Positions 1 to 10,881 are shown, counted from the stretch's first letter. The stretch is 64,000 bases of DNA from Wurfbainia villosa (GCA_025175895.1 CM046006.1:45935607-45999606), one strand, 5' to 3'. The notes: generated by a model from the sequence alone, not told the origin. Translations and numbers: made by a program.

Positions 1-546
1 AGGTCGCAAACATTTTACAAAACGCACTGACCACAAAAGCGGCACCTGGTAGTATTATGAATTACAACACACATAATCCAATCCAATTGGGTTATTGGGC
101 CATGACAATCACAGAATTATACATAATTCTAAATTATGTATTTTTACAGAAAATTTCTATAATTTTTCCTAATTTATTTTGAATTTATGAGTCACCCCTC
201 CGAAACGGTCCCGCTAAGCGGTTTCCGGGCGCGATCGCGGGACATGGCCCCTTTCGGGGATAGGGGCAGCGCCCCTACTCGCAAAATAAACTTCGCGAGT
301 GTCCCTACAATGATCTTACAGCGACTTAAGTCGCTGTCCCAAAAACCTAAAGCGAGAACTCGCCGATTCGGAGAGTTTTTCTCGACGGTTGAAGCCTACG
401 AGTGTCCCAACACTCGTTGCTTCGACTCTACGAGAAAAATACACAAAATTCTATAAAATAAGAAAATTTATAGAAACATATAAATCTGTAATTTTTATAT
501 CTAATATAAAAACTACAAAAACGAAACACATACATGCTTCGCACGT
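1..546 (-). other. Leader of Copia element A (partial)
   Basis: This is the start of the internal region of a minus-strand LTR retrotransposon that continues left of the window. It lies directly downstream, in element orientation, of a tRNA-Met primer site and a 1.8 kb LTR. No gag reading frame is visible; short open frames here are not gag-like. The outer parts are A/T-rich, while about 200-425 is a GC-rich island made of consecutive perfect inverted repeats, including a 20-nt palindrome at 318-337. A long untranslated leader before gag fits Copia elements of the Tork/Angela kind, as in element F here. Gag, if present, must lie outside the window. Confidence 0.6.
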
Positions 547-560
547 GGCTCTGATACCAC
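547..560 (-). promoter_or_regulatory. Primer binding site of element A
   Basis: On the minus strand this reads GTGGTATCAGAGCC directly after the LTR end. It contains TGGTATCAGAGC, the complement of the 3' end of initiator tRNA-Met used as minus-strand primer by most plant Copia elements. It fixes the element orientation and the inner LTR border. Confidence 0.85.
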
Positions 561-2392
561 TGTTGGGTTTTTCCGAGCCGCAAAAACCGCTTTTTGCGTT
601 GCGGAAACCTCGGAAGCCCCGGCCACGGATCCGTGCGAAGTATAAAAATTATAATTACATGTATGTGCTTACAAAAATCCTAGATCTACCTTAGATCTAA
701 GAGGTTAGAACGCTACCCTCGTAGCGACGCCCTTCGCTTATCCCGCTCGTCCAAAAGTCCGCCGGAACTCGAGAGTGTCAAGTGCACACTCCTCTATGGT
801 ATCCACACAAGCAATAGGTGGAGAAAAAGACACTTGAGTGTGCTAGCACTCCTCTATGGTGTCTCGGCAAGATGATGTTGGAGAGGGAGAGCTTGAGAGA
901 AAAATTCCCAAGGAAGAAGATGAAGTTAAGAGTGTTTAACTCACCAAATGAATTCACCACATGAAACCCCTAAAGTGGCCGGCCACTTCAAGGAGAGGGA
1001 GTTACATGCATGCATGTAACTCCCATGTCCCTTGGTCTCCCTCATGAGGTGGCACCAATTGACAAAGTCAATGATGATGTGGAGCATCATCATTGGCCGG
1101 CCATGCCTAGTCATCATCATGACATGGCATTTGGTCAAGTCAAACTTGACCTTTCATCTTCCCTCTCAAGTCAAGTCAAACTTAACCTCTAATCTCCCAT
1201 GGTTGATCAAATCTAACCACTTGACTCAAGTCAATTTAATATAATGAATCTCTATTCATTAATTTAAATTGATTTGATGAATCAAATCTCAATTAGACTC
1301 ATTCAACACTTGAATCAACTTGAGTCTAACTCAATTAGTCTAATTTGGATTATTCTTAATCCAATTTGGTTCATCCCATGAACCTAATCCTCATGGTTCA
1401 TCATATGAACCTAATCTCCATCTAATTGCTCTTATGTGTGTGACCCTATAGGTTCTTGTAACGTTGGCAATGTCCCTAAACCGATTTAGGAACATAAGCA
1501 ATAGCGGTATCTAGCAACACATCATTGCTACCCAAGTTACAAGAATGTTGAGCTCCAACATCACCTTTGTGACTACTAATTGTGACTCTCACAATATGTG
1601 ACAATGTCCCTCTATCCTTGACATCTAGATTGACCAATCGAGGCATAGACCGTGTCATCCTCGGTACAATCTAAGTCTTGAACTCCAAGTAGACTCACTC
1701 TAATCAAATGAGCTCAATATCTCATATTGACTCATTTGGGCATGGCCATGCACTTCGTGGTCTCACTCTATCAAGAATATCGATGTCACCCCGTCATATA
1801 GGAGGATAGATCCCATCTACATCACTCACATCCCTCCGCATAATTAGTTACATACCCGATGTCGCCTTTATAGTCCACCCATTTACGGGTGGCGTTTGTG
1901 AAACCAAAGTATGCAACTCCTTATGTAGGGAACCATGGTGACTTCAGGTCTAAGGACTAATAGTCATACTAATAGCCACATGAGAAAGTATATGACACTC
2001 ATATAGCGATCCATGATACTTTCTCATGGCGGGTCATTCAGTATACATTCTCCAATGCATACCCATGTGTCAACTTGATATCTCATATCCATGACTTGTG
2101 AGATCAAGTCATCTTGTTGACCTACATGCTAGTCTCTATGCATTAACATTGTCCCTGAATGTTAATACTCGACTAGGAATGATTAAGAGTAGTGTTCTCT
2201 ATATCATCTCATTATCGATTCAACCAATCGATTGATATAGATAAGAACCTACTACTCAAGGACATTATTATATTTAGTTATTTGGCACCAATACAAGTAA
2301 ATATAATAACCATGCCTTTATAAATAGGAATATGATACAATAAAGTCCATACAACAATCATCATATGATTGGCTCTAGGGCTTTCACTAACA
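561..2392 (-). repeat. 5' LTR of Copia element A
   Basis: The plus strand starts TGTTGGG next to the primer site and ends CTAACA at 2392, so the 1,832-bp LTR has TG...CA ends. On the minus strand a TATA-like stretch (TTTATAAAGG, about 2315-2325) lies only about 70 bp inside the LTR, implying a very short U3 and a long R-U5. The right flank at 2393 falls inside the ATHILA ORF1-like region of element B, so A is inserted in B. The partner LTR lies outside the window. At 571-615 the LTR end folds into a strong hairpin. Confidence 0.8.
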
Positions 2393-3280
2393 GGTGGTAC
2401 TATCTGGGTCGGGGAGCCTGAGGGTCGTCAGGTTTTTCCTTACAAAGCATAAGGAGTGTCCCTCTCTTACAATCACCTTCATCGCCATACACACTCCTAG
2501 GTTGATCCTAGGGCTCCCTTCTATACTCTCTAATGCAGTGTAATCGTACCCCATCCTATGGAAAATGTGGGTAAGTGGGCCCCCCACATTAATCTCTCTT
2601 CTTGCTGCTTTGCTTATCTTCACTAAGTGTTTGATGAAGTGGGACCCTACATCGATGCTACTCCTTTCTTGTAGCATGTCCTAGAGGCAAAGCAGCTCGC
2701 TAGCTCAAACTACACCGTCACTCTCCCCACGACCAAATATAGTACTTGCCATGATTCGGTGGAGGTATCGGAAAATGGAGTTTTGGAGGTGCGATACTTT
2801 GACCCTAGAAGGGCCGTAAGCGTTCTCCCCTATCAACTCGGTCAAAAATATCTGAGAGTTAAACCCAATAGGGGTTCTTCTCTCTACCCCACTAGGCAAG
2901 CCAAAGCATGAATTCCATTGGTGAAGGGTCCATTCATGCTCAATGTTAAATATTCTAAAAGTAATCCTCCCCTATTCGCTCTCTCTACCTGTTAAAATTT
3001 CTGCTTCTAAGGAACTCAAAAAATTTAAAACTATCCTAGGGTAGGTTGGGTGTCTTATTCCCATTATTTCTTCCCACCCCATTTTTGCAAATAGGGCTTG
3101 AATGTCACCTAACAACCCTAAGAACTCTAGAAAATCTTCATCAAGATACCTAGTTGCAGTGAGTTTGCGAGTAGAGAGCATATTATATCTATCTCTATGT
3201 TCATTGTTGCAAAAAAGAAGGGTTAGAAGAGCGTTACCCTCCTCCGGAGCTTGAGGGGTGTCGGTTCTCCTTGCTTGTCA
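2393..3280 (-). pseudogene. ATHILA ORF1-like (plant transposon protein) domain, broken
   Basis: Function unknown; the family is found in Athila and related plant Gypsy elements. Three segments can be read: an N-terminal one (3280-2972) with LLTLLFCNNEHRDRYN and a TATRYLDEDFL stretch, a middle one (2950-2705) with the block ASTIFGRGESDGVV, and a C-terminal one (2677-2393) with DVGSHFIKHL and NLGVCMAMKVIVREG. A frameshift separates the first two, and two stops separate the second and third. The same blocks occur in remnant K at 61580-61981, which confirms the reading. The frame is cut at 2393 by element A. Not expressible as it stands. Confidence 0.7.
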
Positions 3281-3807
3281 CTCCGAAGCACCGGATCGAG
3301 ATGCCACTTGCTTGTTTCTCCTCATCCTTGCTTCTTTTGGCTTCCTTGAAGGTTGGAAAATCTTCTAGGTGGTGGGGAAGAAGGATCCACACGGCTAGGG
3401 CAAGAAAAATCGAAACACACGGCGCAAATGGGGCGAAAACACACGGCATGCCTACTTAACCTTGCGCGACACGGCCGTATAAAAACACACAGCCAGGCTG
3501 TGTGTGCCTTGGGTTGGTCGGGCACGACCGTGGGAAAACACATGGCCAGGCCGTGTGTCCCCTTTTTTCTCCCCTTTTGTGCACAACGGTCCAAATTTTC
3601 TCATACGCTTCGCAGTGTAAGCTAATATGGATTTTATTTTCACCTAGGAAAGTTCTTTTCTGGTCCTAATGCTAAATGAAATAGAAATCAAAGTTCAAAT
3701 TAACTAAATGCATGCAATACAATCAAAGGAAAACCTAAAAACTAAACTTGGGTTGCCTCCCAAGAAGCGTTTTGTTTAAGGTCGTTTAGCTCGACCACAC
3801 TCCATTA
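3281..3807. other. Spacer between protease and ORF1-like domain of B
   Basis: No convincing gene. About 3400-3600 is rich in short CACACGG/CCGTGTG motifs that also occur in the B LTR (around 7130-7240); these create overlapping short frames on both strands. Next to the protease (3730-3800) is a motif reading, on plus, TTGGGTTGCCTCCCAAGAAG, which I recall as common beside Gypsy gag-protease genes. A complete pol would normally occupy this place. Confidence 0.5.
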
Positions 3808-5709
3808 TCAACTTGGCTCCGGAGGTTCAGTGAACCTCCATTCATCTGTCTCGAAATCTTCATCTGGTGGCCTCAGTTTTAATCTGCTGAAAGTGAAGCC
3901 ATCTAGGTAGGGAGCTCTACACTCTAATAGGCTGAAGAGGATGATCTCCCCATCTACCTCTAAGGAGATATGGTGTGCCTTAACATCTATGCATGCTCCT
4001 GCAGTTGTCATAAAAGGCCTTCCCAAAATGATGGGATTCTGGGGATTGAGTCTTGTGTCTAGTATGATGAAGTCCGTGGGTATCATGAAATTCTCAATCA
4101 CCACAGGCACCTGTGCTAGCATGCCAACGGGTTCCTTGATTGAGTCGTCCCCTATACGAATACCAAGGTTCACTGGTTGGAGCCCATTCAGTCTCATCTT
4201 TAAATAGTATGCGTAGGGCATTACACTTACTGATGACCCCAAATCACACAGCTCTTCATCGAAGCTTTCCTTATAAATTGAGCAGGGGATAAAAAATTCA
4301 CCAGGGTCCTCGAGCTGTGGTGGAATCTTATCTTCAATTTCAGCTTGGTCAGGTAGGGTGGAAATCATGGCTGCACACCCCTTGGAGAATTTGCTACTCG
4401 GCCCCACTCCCTCATTGTATACTCCTTCCTCCTTAGCTTGACTTGGCTCGGGTAGTAATGGAGAGCTCTTCATAGGTTGCGACATGGATAGGGCTATCTG
4501 GGCCACTTGTGTCTCCAACATCTTTGTGTAACTTGCAAGACCGTCGATAGTGACCTTCAAGTCTCTGAGTGACTCTTCAAATTTTTGATGTTGGTGACGA
4601 AATTCTGCATTGACCTTAGTTTGGGTAGCAATGAAGTCTTCCATCATCAGTTCCAATCTAGACTTCTGTTGCTACTGCTGCCCATTGCCCTACTGCTGCC
4701 CATACCCTCCTGATGGTTGGAAGTTCCCCGAGTTATTTCGATAGGAAAAATTCGGGTGGTTCTTCCATCCGGGGTTGTAAGTACTGGAGTATAGGTTGTT
4801 GGGCCTTAGGTCATATTCCCCAGCCGCATCGCAGTGCTCCATCTACTCTTCTAAGCTGCTTTGCCCTCCACAGTTGTCCTCTCGATACGTTGCTGCTCCT
4901 TCTCCAAAGTCAATGGTCGTGCATGCAGATGTAGGATTCAAAGAGACAAAACATCTGCTAAGCACGCCCATCCTTGATGTTAAGTGGTCAATGGAGTTGA
5001 CAGCATATCGTCCTACCATAGGAGCTGGGTGACCATGTTCGGAAGCCCATTGATGGTGGTTCAGGGCCACCTCTTCTATTAGCTCTTTTGCTTCCTCTAC
5101 GGTCTTATTCATAAGTACTCCTCCTGCAGTAGAATCCAGGGACATCTTCATGGTGTACGTGATCCCATTGTAGAAGATGTGGATCACCAGCTACCTTTCC
5201 AATCCATGGTGGGGGCATTAGTAGAGTATCCCCTTGTAGCGATCCCAAGCTTCGAATAAGGACTCCCCCTCCTTCTGATAGAAGCTTGTGATAAGATGAC
5301 GCATGTGAGCAGTCTTGCTTGGTGGGAAGTATTTGTTCAAGAACTGCTGCTCACATTGCTCCCACGTAGTGATGCTTCCCGAAGGCAGGGAGTGAAGCCA
5401 TTCCTTAGCCTTATCCTGCAACGAGAATGAGAATAGGCTCAGGCGGATCGCGCCCATAGGGACTTCATTTATCTTCATTATTGAGTAGATTTCCAAAAAT
5501 ATCTCTAGGTGCCGATTCAGGTTTTCAGTTGTAGCTCCCCCGAATTGACTCTGTTGGACCATATGTATGAGTGTTGGTTTAAGTTCAAAGTTGTTTGCCA
5601 AAATGGATGGTCCAGCTATACTCGGCCTAAATCCTCTAGCGCTAGGAGCTGCATAATCCCGCAGAGGTCAGCTACCTATATTTGCTTCGGATGAAGCTTG
5701 GTCCTCCAT
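3808..5709 (-). pseudogene. gag: gag-protease polyprotein of element B
   Basis: The frame opens with ATG at 5709 (MEDQASSEAN) about 350 nt after the primer site. The Retrotrans_gag capsid region spans about 5600-5220 (AKEWLHSLPSGSITTWEQ, then YFPPSKTAHMR). A linker carries the YNPGWKNHPNFSYRN motif typical of Athila/Tat gags. A pepsin-like retroviral protease follows, with active site DLGSSVSVMP near 4247-4218 and the flap-side motif IILGRPFM. All segments lie in one reading frame, interrupted only by about six stop codons (after IGS, ILY, LER, SLEE and twice in a glutamine-rich stretch). The product ends at 3808 with no RT. Non-functional as read. Confidence 0.8.
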
Positions 5710-6059
5710 CCTCTTCTGTTTGGCTCTCCGGCGATGATAGGTTCATTCGATTTCTAAATCGATCGGAATCAGGCCTTTTGATCCTAAGCATCTAAGCATA
5801 TGAAGAACCGAGCTACAAAAATTAGGAGTACTCCCTAATACTAAGAAACAGGAAATAAACAAATCTAGTTAAACAAATAAAAGAGGCAATAAGCAAATAG
5901 AAAACTACTGCTAAAATAAAATAAAATCTAAATCTAGATATGGAAAAATCTCTAACTAAACTAAATAAAGCAAACTAAAATGAAAATAAAGAAAGTAATA
6001 AATCTAATCCTAAGTCCGATCCAATTATCCATTTCCAGATTCGATATCGAATCAATCAG

Positions 6060-6077
6060 TCCCCGGCAACGACACTA
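6060..6077 (-). promoter_or_regulatory. Degenerate tRNA-Asp primer binding site of B (leader 5710-6059)
   Basis: The plus strand reads TCCCCGGCAACGACACTA. The 3' end of plant tRNA-Asp reads TCCCCGGCAACGGCGCCA, so this is a tRNA-Asp primer site with three transition changes, all of deamination type. It lies nine bases inside the LTR. The leader between it and the gag start (5710-6059) is A-rich on plus and holds no reading frame. Confidence 0.75.
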
Positions 6078-6086
6078 AAAACTTAA

Positions 6087-7456
6087 TGCACGCAAATGCG
6101 ACCTCAAATCTCGCAACGGAGACTATCGAGGACTCAAAGCGCACGCTCGTGCTCAACGCCCACAAGTGAACGGATGTTGTCAAGTAATAAAAAGATTACC
6201 AATCCCACAGGAACTAAGATTCGAGTACCGATTTGTTCAGTGGATGTTATTGTTCGGAAGTCAAATCTAAATGTTGCGATTGTGAGGGTTGTCGATGGAC
6301 TAAACTCTAGTATGGTGTCACATGGAGGAAGAAAGGACCTTGCCGTGAGATCTTTTAAAGGGATTCTAGGACTTCAGTTTCGCTTGTGTGTCATAAAACA
6401 TGCTATCAAATGGGCTTTATCTAAATGTCTAACTATGGTCTTGTGGAAGGGACATCATACACTCTCCCGATGAGCCACCGCATCTATCGGGAGCTATCTC
6501 TGCCTTAAAAGGACTGGATAGGCGGTACGAGAATGCCGACTCAATCCCTGCAACAAACCGTTTCCAGTTCTATCGCATCCTTCTACCCACGGTTATAGAA
6601 GATCAGGTTAACCCCTAGGTTCCTTGTATAAATCCTCTAAATCTTAGATAGGAGGGTTGTCACCCCTCATTCACCTAAGCAGAGTAGATAGAAAACCAAA
6701 TACACATAGATATCGTTCTAAACAAATTCCAATTGCAAATTCAAACTCAATAACAGAATTTAATTTGAAACAACATGTCATATGCACACAAGCTACTCCA
6801 TAATCCTAGAATCGAAGAAACTACTCTATAGATAGGAGAGGAGAAACACAAGGCATGTTCATGTTCGAATAAATCATAAATAAAATGCGATAAAAGAAAG
6901 TTACAATGCCAATGTGGTCTTCTCTTTGGTGTTGAAGTGCAAAACTTGGTTCTCCGGCAACGTTCTTCCTCCCCGTTGCGAATTCCCAAAGCTTTTTAGG
7001 GCTTCGGTGTGCCGTCCTAGCCATCGTGCCTCCCCCCTAGGGTTTGGGTGGAGCTATCCTTATATAGACATCACATCGGATCACTGTAAAATTCAGAAAA
7101 AATCCTAGCCGGGTCAATCTGCTGGGTCACCACACGACTGTGTGTTTCCGCACGGCCAGGCTATGTGTGGCACTGGGGTGGCCGTTTTCACTCTTTGGCC
7201 ATGGCCGTGTGTAGCCACACGCCCTTGCTGTGTCCCCTTCTATGTCTAGCTGCAAAATGCCCTTCTTTTGCTCCGAAAGTGCGCCTTTTTCCACCCGAAA
7301 TGCTATCCTGCACACAAAAGTACAAAGAGCATACCTCCGAACTAGAAAATAGAAAATGTATGCAAAACAAAGTGACATATGCATGAAACTAACATAAAAT
7401 GTAATGAGATATGAGTGAAAACTACTCCTAAAACCCTATATGTTTTGCTCATATCA
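6087..7456 (-). repeat. 5' LTR of element B
   Basis: On the minus strand the LTR starts TGATATGAGC at 7456 and ends ...TTTGCGTGCA at 6087 (1,370 bp, TG...CA). A minus-strand TATA box (TCTATATAAGG) lies near 7055-7068. The border at 7456/7457 cuts the LTR of element C. Short frames here, such as 6747-7024 and 7127-7384, do not resemble proteins. Confidence 0.75.
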
Positions 7457-8016
7457 CCACTGATCGATTCTCCAAATGATCGATGGGTATGATCATTCGA
7501 CCGATGTGGAGCCAACAAAGCCATGTAGCTGTCATTCAACCAGCAGCCGGATCGATGATCCATCAATCGACCGCCGGCATCTAATCTGAAGAATGACGAC
7601 TTTCCCTATAAGAAGAGTTCTGGGTCTCGCTTGAAATGTTCTAAAAACATACCCTGGCGCCCAAATGATAAAACTCGCTTAGCAAATACGTAACTGGAAT
7701 TTATTTACATCTTATTGTAAGAGGGAGTAATTGTTGTAAGAAAGGTTTACCTCCACCTTGAAGGAGAGACTAGTGGATTTGGGTTGGAGTGATTCACCAA
7801 ACGAATCATCCGTGGATTAGTGACAAGGGCCGTGAACCACGTTACATCGATGTTTTAGCGTTTGCATTCTTTACTTCTTTGTATTGTCTTAATTGTTTTT
7901 GTTTTAGCATATTCTGTTGCGCTAATCTTTATTGTAGACGATTAAGACACGAGCAATTTCCATCGTATTCGAAAAGGGCTATTCACCCCCTCTAGCCGGC
8001 CACCGATCCTCCAACA
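7457..8016 (+). repeat. 5' LTR of C, left part displaced by B
   Basis: This aligns with roughly the last 590 bp of the C 3' LTR. Landmarks are a TATA-like TATAAGA at 7607-7613 (11754-11760 in the partner), a GAACCACGTTA box at 7834-7844 and the end CGATCCTCCAACA. The first part of the LTR is absent because element B is inserted here. Where the partner has CAGTCGACTG-type palindromes, this copy has GATCGAT-type sequence. Confidence 0.85.
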
Positions 8017-8030
8017 AGTGGTATCAGAGC
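8017..8030 (+). promoter_or_regulatory. Primer binding site of C
   Basis: AGTGGTATCAGAGC follows the LTR end directly and matches the initiator tRNA-Met 3' end complement. Confidence 0.9.
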
Positions 8031-8073
8031 GAGGAGCTTGTCGCGGACTCATCGCCAACACAAGCACGACAAG

Positions 8074-9741
8074 ATGGCCGACTCCAACATTCATCCGCCT
8101 AAGTTCGAAGGAGAATTCGCTTAGTGGAAAAAGCGAATGGAGGTATTTTTCAAAACCAACTTTGAAATTATGCTTATCATGGAAAATGATTTTGAAGTAC
8201 CTAGGGATGAAGAGGGGAGACTGATAAAAAAAGTCAAGATGGACAAAGAAACAAAGGGAGGAGCACTTGGCGAATTCAAAGGCAAAACATCACCTATTCA
8301 ATGTGCTTCCTCAACAAGAGATAAATTGGATAGGAGAATGTGCGAGCGCCAAGGAAATGTGGAAAAAACTTATAGAGCTCCATGAAGGAACCTCTGAGGC
8401 AAAGCTAGCAAGAAGGGATCTTCTCCGATCACAATTGAACAAAATCAAGCTAGATAAGGGGGAGAAGGTAATATCTCTTCATTCTCGTTTTAAAGAGATA
8501 ATTAACGGTTTGACAAGTGTAGGGGAGAAGCTTTCAAATCACAATATGATCATGAAAGCCATAGACACCTTCCCCCGATCTTCAAAATAGAGTTCCATGG
8601 TAGATTCATTCTACATCTCCAAGAATCTACAGGTAAGTACTCTAGAAGAATTCTTTTCAACTATGGAACTTCATGAGACTAGGCTTGAAGGCATAATTGA
8701 AGAACCAAGCATAAAGCCAAGGGGAGTAGCGTTAGTGGTGGAAAAATGAAAGAAGAAGAAGAAGGAAACTCTACCTTTCTCATCGGATGAAAATTCCTCC
8801 TCCTCAATGAATAGCAATGAAGAGGCCTATATGGTAAAGAAGGTGAGACGTACTTTAAAGAATTTTAAATTTAACAAGTCTCATGATAGCAGAAGGCCAA
8901 GAAGAAAAATCATTTGCTACAATTGCCAAGGAGAGGAACACATGAGGGATGATTGTCCCCTCTTGAACAAAAGCAAGGAAGAAAGAAGAAATAAAGAAGA
9001 CAAGAAGAAGGGGAGCAAGAAGAAGGAAGAAGAAAGAAAATCAAATGAAAAAGGGAAGGCTAAAGCCCACAACCTTAAAGCAGTGAAGTGGAATGATCCA
9101 TCATCCTCATAAGAGGAAGAACAAGCCTTCACAAGCCTTGCATTAATGGCGATAAACGACTTGGACTCCACCTCCTCCGAAAAAGAAGAAACAAGCTCAA
9201 GTGAGGAGAGCTCAAGTGAAAGGGGAGCCTCATCATCATCATCATTGAAAGGGGATTGGGTAAGCAAGGTAACAAAACTCCCCTCCAATGATATTGTTTC
9301 AATGATAACTATCTTAACTAGGGATTTGTTTAAGGCTAAAAAAAACAATTGCATGCTTGATCAAATTCAAAAACTAGAAGAAAAATTGAAAAATGCATGT
9401 TCACATGATGATTGTATTTCTTCTAGTGTCAATGATGCATGCTTAGAAGAAAATAGGGTTTTGAAGGAAAAGGTAGATTCTCTAACTAAGGCCCTAGAAA
9501 AATTTACCATTGGCTCCAACACATTGAACATTGATCATTGGGAGCCAAAGGGATAGCTTTAACAAGAAGGGCTTAGGATATAAGGGATCTACAAAATGAA
9601 AAAGCATATCATTATTTAATTGCAAGGGGTCAATCTAAAACAACTACAATGGTAGCTAGAAAATGGATCCCAAAGGAATACTTGGTGAACCCCATTGGAA
9701 AGAATTTGTATTGTGTTCCCAAGTCAATCCTCAAGGGTTAG
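8074..9741 (+). pseudogene. gag: Family-1 gag of element C
   Basis: ATG at 8074 (MADSNIHPPKFEGEFA) is the start shared with J. Visible parts: an N-terminal gag domain with WKKRMEVFF; a capsid-like region at about 8320-8590 (LIELHEGTSEAKLARRDLLR); a CCHC knuckle at 8915-8956 (CYNCQGEEHMRDDC); a Lys/Glu-rich and then Ser/Glu-rich segment; a coiled coil at about 9340-9520; and a C-terminal VPKSILKG motif just before the stop at 9739-9741. Stops (an early W codon reads TAG near 8124) and frameshifts break it into at least five segments. The conserved SIRE-like C-terminus suggests derivation from a SIRE-lineage gag. Confidence 0.8.
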
Positions 9742-10881
9742 GAAAACCTAGGAAAGTCAACTATAAGTGGACTTTACTTGTATCATGATTAAATGGTTGA
9801 CTTAGGATGATGTAAGTGATAATTTTTAACTTAGTGTTGAGTGATGATAATGTGTAACCCATGAATTGAATGCTTAAATCATGATTTATGCTTGATTTTA
9901 TACTTGATAAATAATCATGATTTATGATTTGGATGGTAATGTTTGATGTATGATCATAATCTATGACTCATGATCATTTTAGATAATACTTAACCGTGGG
10001 TAGAGTTATATGAAATTTTGGCTAAGTATAAATACCTTTAGTCACATCTCACACTCATTATAAGCTAACTTGATTGAAAACATAGCATGAGTGAGATGTT
10101 AGGTTGATACAAATGGTCCACTAATACTTATGACATTTAGATAGTCATTTACAAGTATCATGATATAGCAATCATAGACCAACTATGGGGAAAGCAAATG
10201 TTTAATCAATGAACATATTACCCATAGATCATAGTTGGATATTTCAAATGTTTTAAAATCATTTTATGTTTGATAATATGTGTATTTATGTTTTAAATCA
10301 TTTCAAGGCAAGACTAGGCTTTCAAGTTGATAAAAACTTTAGTGATTTTCAACATCTTTGAGTTTTTGCCTAACTTTCAAATTTGGAATGAATTTTCATG
10401 AAAAATTATTTTTCACTGATAAAGGGACTCATAAGAAATACCTTCCCAAAATTTCATGATTTTACAAATTTTATAGAATTTTTTTATGCATTTCTAAATT
10501 TCGGTTTGAAAATTAGAAAAGCTGGAAATCAGGTGCTAGTCGACTGGTAGTCTGAACCAGTCAACTGATGTACGCACTAGCACAGTAAGCTATTTTATCA
10601 GGTTTTAAGTCTAATTTTAGTATTTTTTTTATTCCTTAGATTTGATGTCATGCTTGTATAACAAATGTTAATATTTTTGATGGTGTCAAAGGGGGAGAAA
10701 TATGTGTGTTTAAGTGAATCATGCTAGGGGGAGAGAATTAGCATGTGTTAAGGGGGAGTTGCATGTATTAAAGGGGAGTGTTTGATACTCATATTGCTTT
10801 ACATGCTTTCTTGCCTTGTGTATTTTGGTTAATGTTTTTACCTAACTTAAATGGATTGCCACACATCAAAAAGGAGGAGAT
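9742..10881 (+). other. Non-coding 3' tail of C with polypurine tracts
   Basis: There is no reading frame between gag and the 3' LTR, where an autonomous element would carry pol. The tail holds the conserved stem-loop at 10045-10098 and a series of purine tracts: AAAGGGGGAGAAA near 10688, AGGGGGAGAGA near 10726, AGGGGGAGTT near 10750 and AAAAAGGAGGAGA at 10868-10880 beside the LTR. The last is the expected plus-strand primer. Iterated polypurine tracts are a known Sirevirus trait. Confidence 0.75.
10045..10098 (+). other. Conserved stem-loop in tail of C
   Basis: CATCTCAC (10045-10052) pairs with GTGAGATG (10091-10098). After a two-base bulge, TCAT (10055-10058) pairs with ATGA (10087-10090). 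Equivalent structures occur in E, both halves of H, J and I. The role is unknown; its place between the last gene and the polypurine tract suggests an RNA-level signal. Confidence 0.6.

Larger units (their letters stand above)
2393..7456 (-). mobile_element. Athila-like Gypsy element B, non-autonomous, truncated by A
   Basis: In minus orientation the order is: 1,370-bp LTR (7456-6087), degenerate tRNA-Asp primer site, leader, gag-protease frame (5709-3808), spacer, then an ATHILA ORF1-like domain (about 3280-2393) cut by element A. No reverse transcriptase or integrase is present between protease and the ORF1-like domain. The right LTR end interrupts the 5' LTR of element C, so B sits in C. 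The 3' LTR should lie left of the window beyond A. The primer site and ORF1 domain place it in the Athila/Tat group of Ty3/Gypsy. Confidence 0.75.

Noticed and set aside
778..1244. Several 60-70 codon frames in the A LTR
   Set aside because: Short, overlapping on both strands, in low-complexity CAAGTCAAACTTGACC-type sequence; no family.
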